Source of the DNA: Phallus indusiatus
Lineage: Eukaryota > Basidiomycota > Agaricomycetes > Phallales > Phallaceae
DNA: 64,000 nucleotides
Direction: 5' to 3'
Assembly: GCA_027605045.1 (NCBI GenBank)
Contig: JAQFWX010000084.1
Location: 87,710-151,709, forward strand
In this document: positions 62,723 to 64,000 of the stretch, one piece after another
How positions within the stretch are numbered: the stretch's first letter is position 1
How the letters are laid out: every line of letters starts with the position of its first letter
The notes under the pieces: model-generated
What the model saw: the letters and a program-made list of their open reading frames with translations, nothing else
Told to the model about the DNA's origin: nothing
The model's database searches: none
Translations under genes and position numbers: made by a program

Positions 62723-64000
62723 TGCTCACGAGGAGAAAAAGTGCGGGGAGACGGATATGAGGAGGAGGAGGAGGCGGGGCGGTGTGCGTCGCTGCTGTGT
62801 TGTGTGTTGTGTGGTTGTGCTAGCGCCTGCTGATAGGGATCGGATTAGTGGAGTAAGGCGAGGGCGCCTAAAAGGAAGGAGGACTGCTGGCAGACCAGGA
62901 TGCGACAACGGTGGGGCGGACAACGAGGAAAACAACGTCGAGGACGGAGGAGACAGTGGAGAAGAGGATAGTGAAGAGGAGGAGGAGAGCGAGGGACGGA
63001 TGAAAAGGAAAGGGAGGAGGGTTGCACGCTGGATCTTGGCGGGTGAGTGCACGGAATATTCAAGCTCCGATTGCCATGCTAAAAGAGCCATTAATCAATA
63101 AATATACAAGTAAAGTACAACATAATAAATAAAAGAAAGTATCTTGTCAATACAACAGTCGTCATTTTTCATGCTTTTAGTTTTTTTAAAAAATAAAAAA
63201 ACCACCAAGAGGAGTGGATTTTTCGAGAGCTCTCCATGGTGTCCCACGAAGACCGGAACCAAAAACCGGACAAATTAAACCTCACTGACAGACTGTTTTC
63301 ACTCCGTTAGAGGTGTTGGACATGCTTGTTAGTGGTAGAGTTTGAGATTCCAATCGTCGGGATGAACTCAAGGTCATCCGTTCAATCCGGGTTGGGCTCA
63401 TGGTTGGATGCCTCCCGCACGCGTTCACCAGGCGGAGACTATGTATTTACGTACATAGAAACTTGATTCAGTGAGGTGCATTCCCGCAGCTTTCAATTCA
63501 TTTTCTCCCATTTAACATCATGTGTGCTTGCTATACCGCAGTAACGCTGTTGTCCACAATTCAACGAACGTGCTGACGTGCAAGACCAGAAGTGGCCATG
63601 GCGTATATCGGGCCTTGATATATGATAGAGCCGGTTAATATTCTGTCTAATACGTGTTCAACATTGGCCTGCCATGGTAGCTTTCAAGGTCTCCTATAGT
63701 CAGGCTGTTATTTGCTTGATATTACTGCCTTGACACGCTTTATCCTAAACTGGGGACCTATATTCGTTTTGAAGCTTGATTGCAAAGCTCTCAGCGGAAA
63801 ACAAACTGTAATACTTTTCATAATGCAATCGCTAAAACTTAATGAAATTGCCAGTCTAGCTTTTTGCTTTGCTGGACAAAGCCTCCACGTGTGGGCTCGA
63901 TAAATGATTAATCAAAATATACATGCAATTGTGGTTATCCGCTTTGCGTTTCCCAACGGCTCATGACGCCAAGTCTCTGGTCCTGTCCACAGTTGACCTA
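62723..64000. other. Upstream region of the LisH gene
   Basis: No gene could be supported. The first 350 bases hold the 5' leader and promoter of the LisH gene and are GGA/GGC-rich on the plus strand. That makes a long Arg/Glu-rich plus-strand ORF (62757-63101), which I take as a composition artefact. The rest is AT-rich. A tRNA-like pattern near 63330-63400 was considered and rejected. Confidence 0.45.

Noticed and set aside
62757..63101. 114-codon plus-strand ORF rich in Arg, Gly and Glu
   Set aside because: It lies opposite the 5' leader and promoter of the LisH gene and follows from GGA/GGC-rich composition. No domain or splice context supports it.
63330..63400. tRNA-like pattern (TAGTGGTAGAG box and a T-arm-like GTTCAATCC hairpin)
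   Set aside because: The T-arm pairs well, but no acceptor stem pairs at the right distance and no clear anticodon arm forms. It may be chance or an old tRNA-derived repeat.

Overview
This window is nuclear DNA from a filamentous basidiomycete, most likely an Agaricomycete. The genes are dense and broken by many GT-AG introns of about 45-70 nt. FunK1-type kinase fragments, a fused fungal lycopene cyclase/phytoene synthase and a LisH/Flo8-type regulator all fit that group. I cannot name the species.

Layout. Bases 1 to about 7,900 form a gene-free repeat block of nested DNA transposon remnants. It holds a 3.1 kb long-terminal-inverted-repeat element whose right arm carries two hAT-like MITEs with exact 8-bp target duplications, a 634-bp foldback element with partial copies elsewhere, and a solo LTR with a 5-bp target duplication. 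Bases 7,896-22,287 hold housekeeping genes: SEC13 and a mitochondrial phosphate carrier (divergent pair), the spliceosomal helicase BRR2, the CCR4-NOT subunit CNOT9/RCD1, and the carotenoid gene crtYB. Bases 22,288-25,786 are poorly resolved, with a few unrecognised exon-like pieces and a repeat. Next come a DENN protein (LCHN type), a decayed tandem pair of FunK1 kinase copies, two paralogous STK32/YANK-type kinases flanking a methyltransferase, the RNase P/MRP subunit POP5, the TFIIA large subunit, an auxilin-like protein, the RNA polymerase II CTD phosphatase FCP1, the actin-binding protein ABP1, an ER thioredoxin protein ending in KDEL, a dienelactone hydrolase, a mitochondrial carrier, an NFKBIL1-like protein, a vezatin-like membrane protein, and a LisH transcriptional regulator.

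The genes do not form one pathway. Several act in gene expression (BRR2, CNOT9, POP5, TFIIA, FCP1, LisH factor) and several in membrane traffic or actin (SEC13, auxilin, ABP1), but this looks like ordinary gene density rather than a cluster. Four divergent pairs share short promoters of 180-240 bp (SEC13/phosphate carrier, TFIIA/auxilin, ABP1/PDI, NFKBIL1-like/vezatin-like).

I found no convincing new multi-gene system. The best leads are an FCP1 gene whose BRCT domain is missing at its expected place, the duplicated DFN-type kinases, a relic of the TFIIA terminal exon that with the living copy brackets POP5, and the nested transposons. Exon boundaries were read by eye from splice sites and family similarity; no search or alignment program was run.
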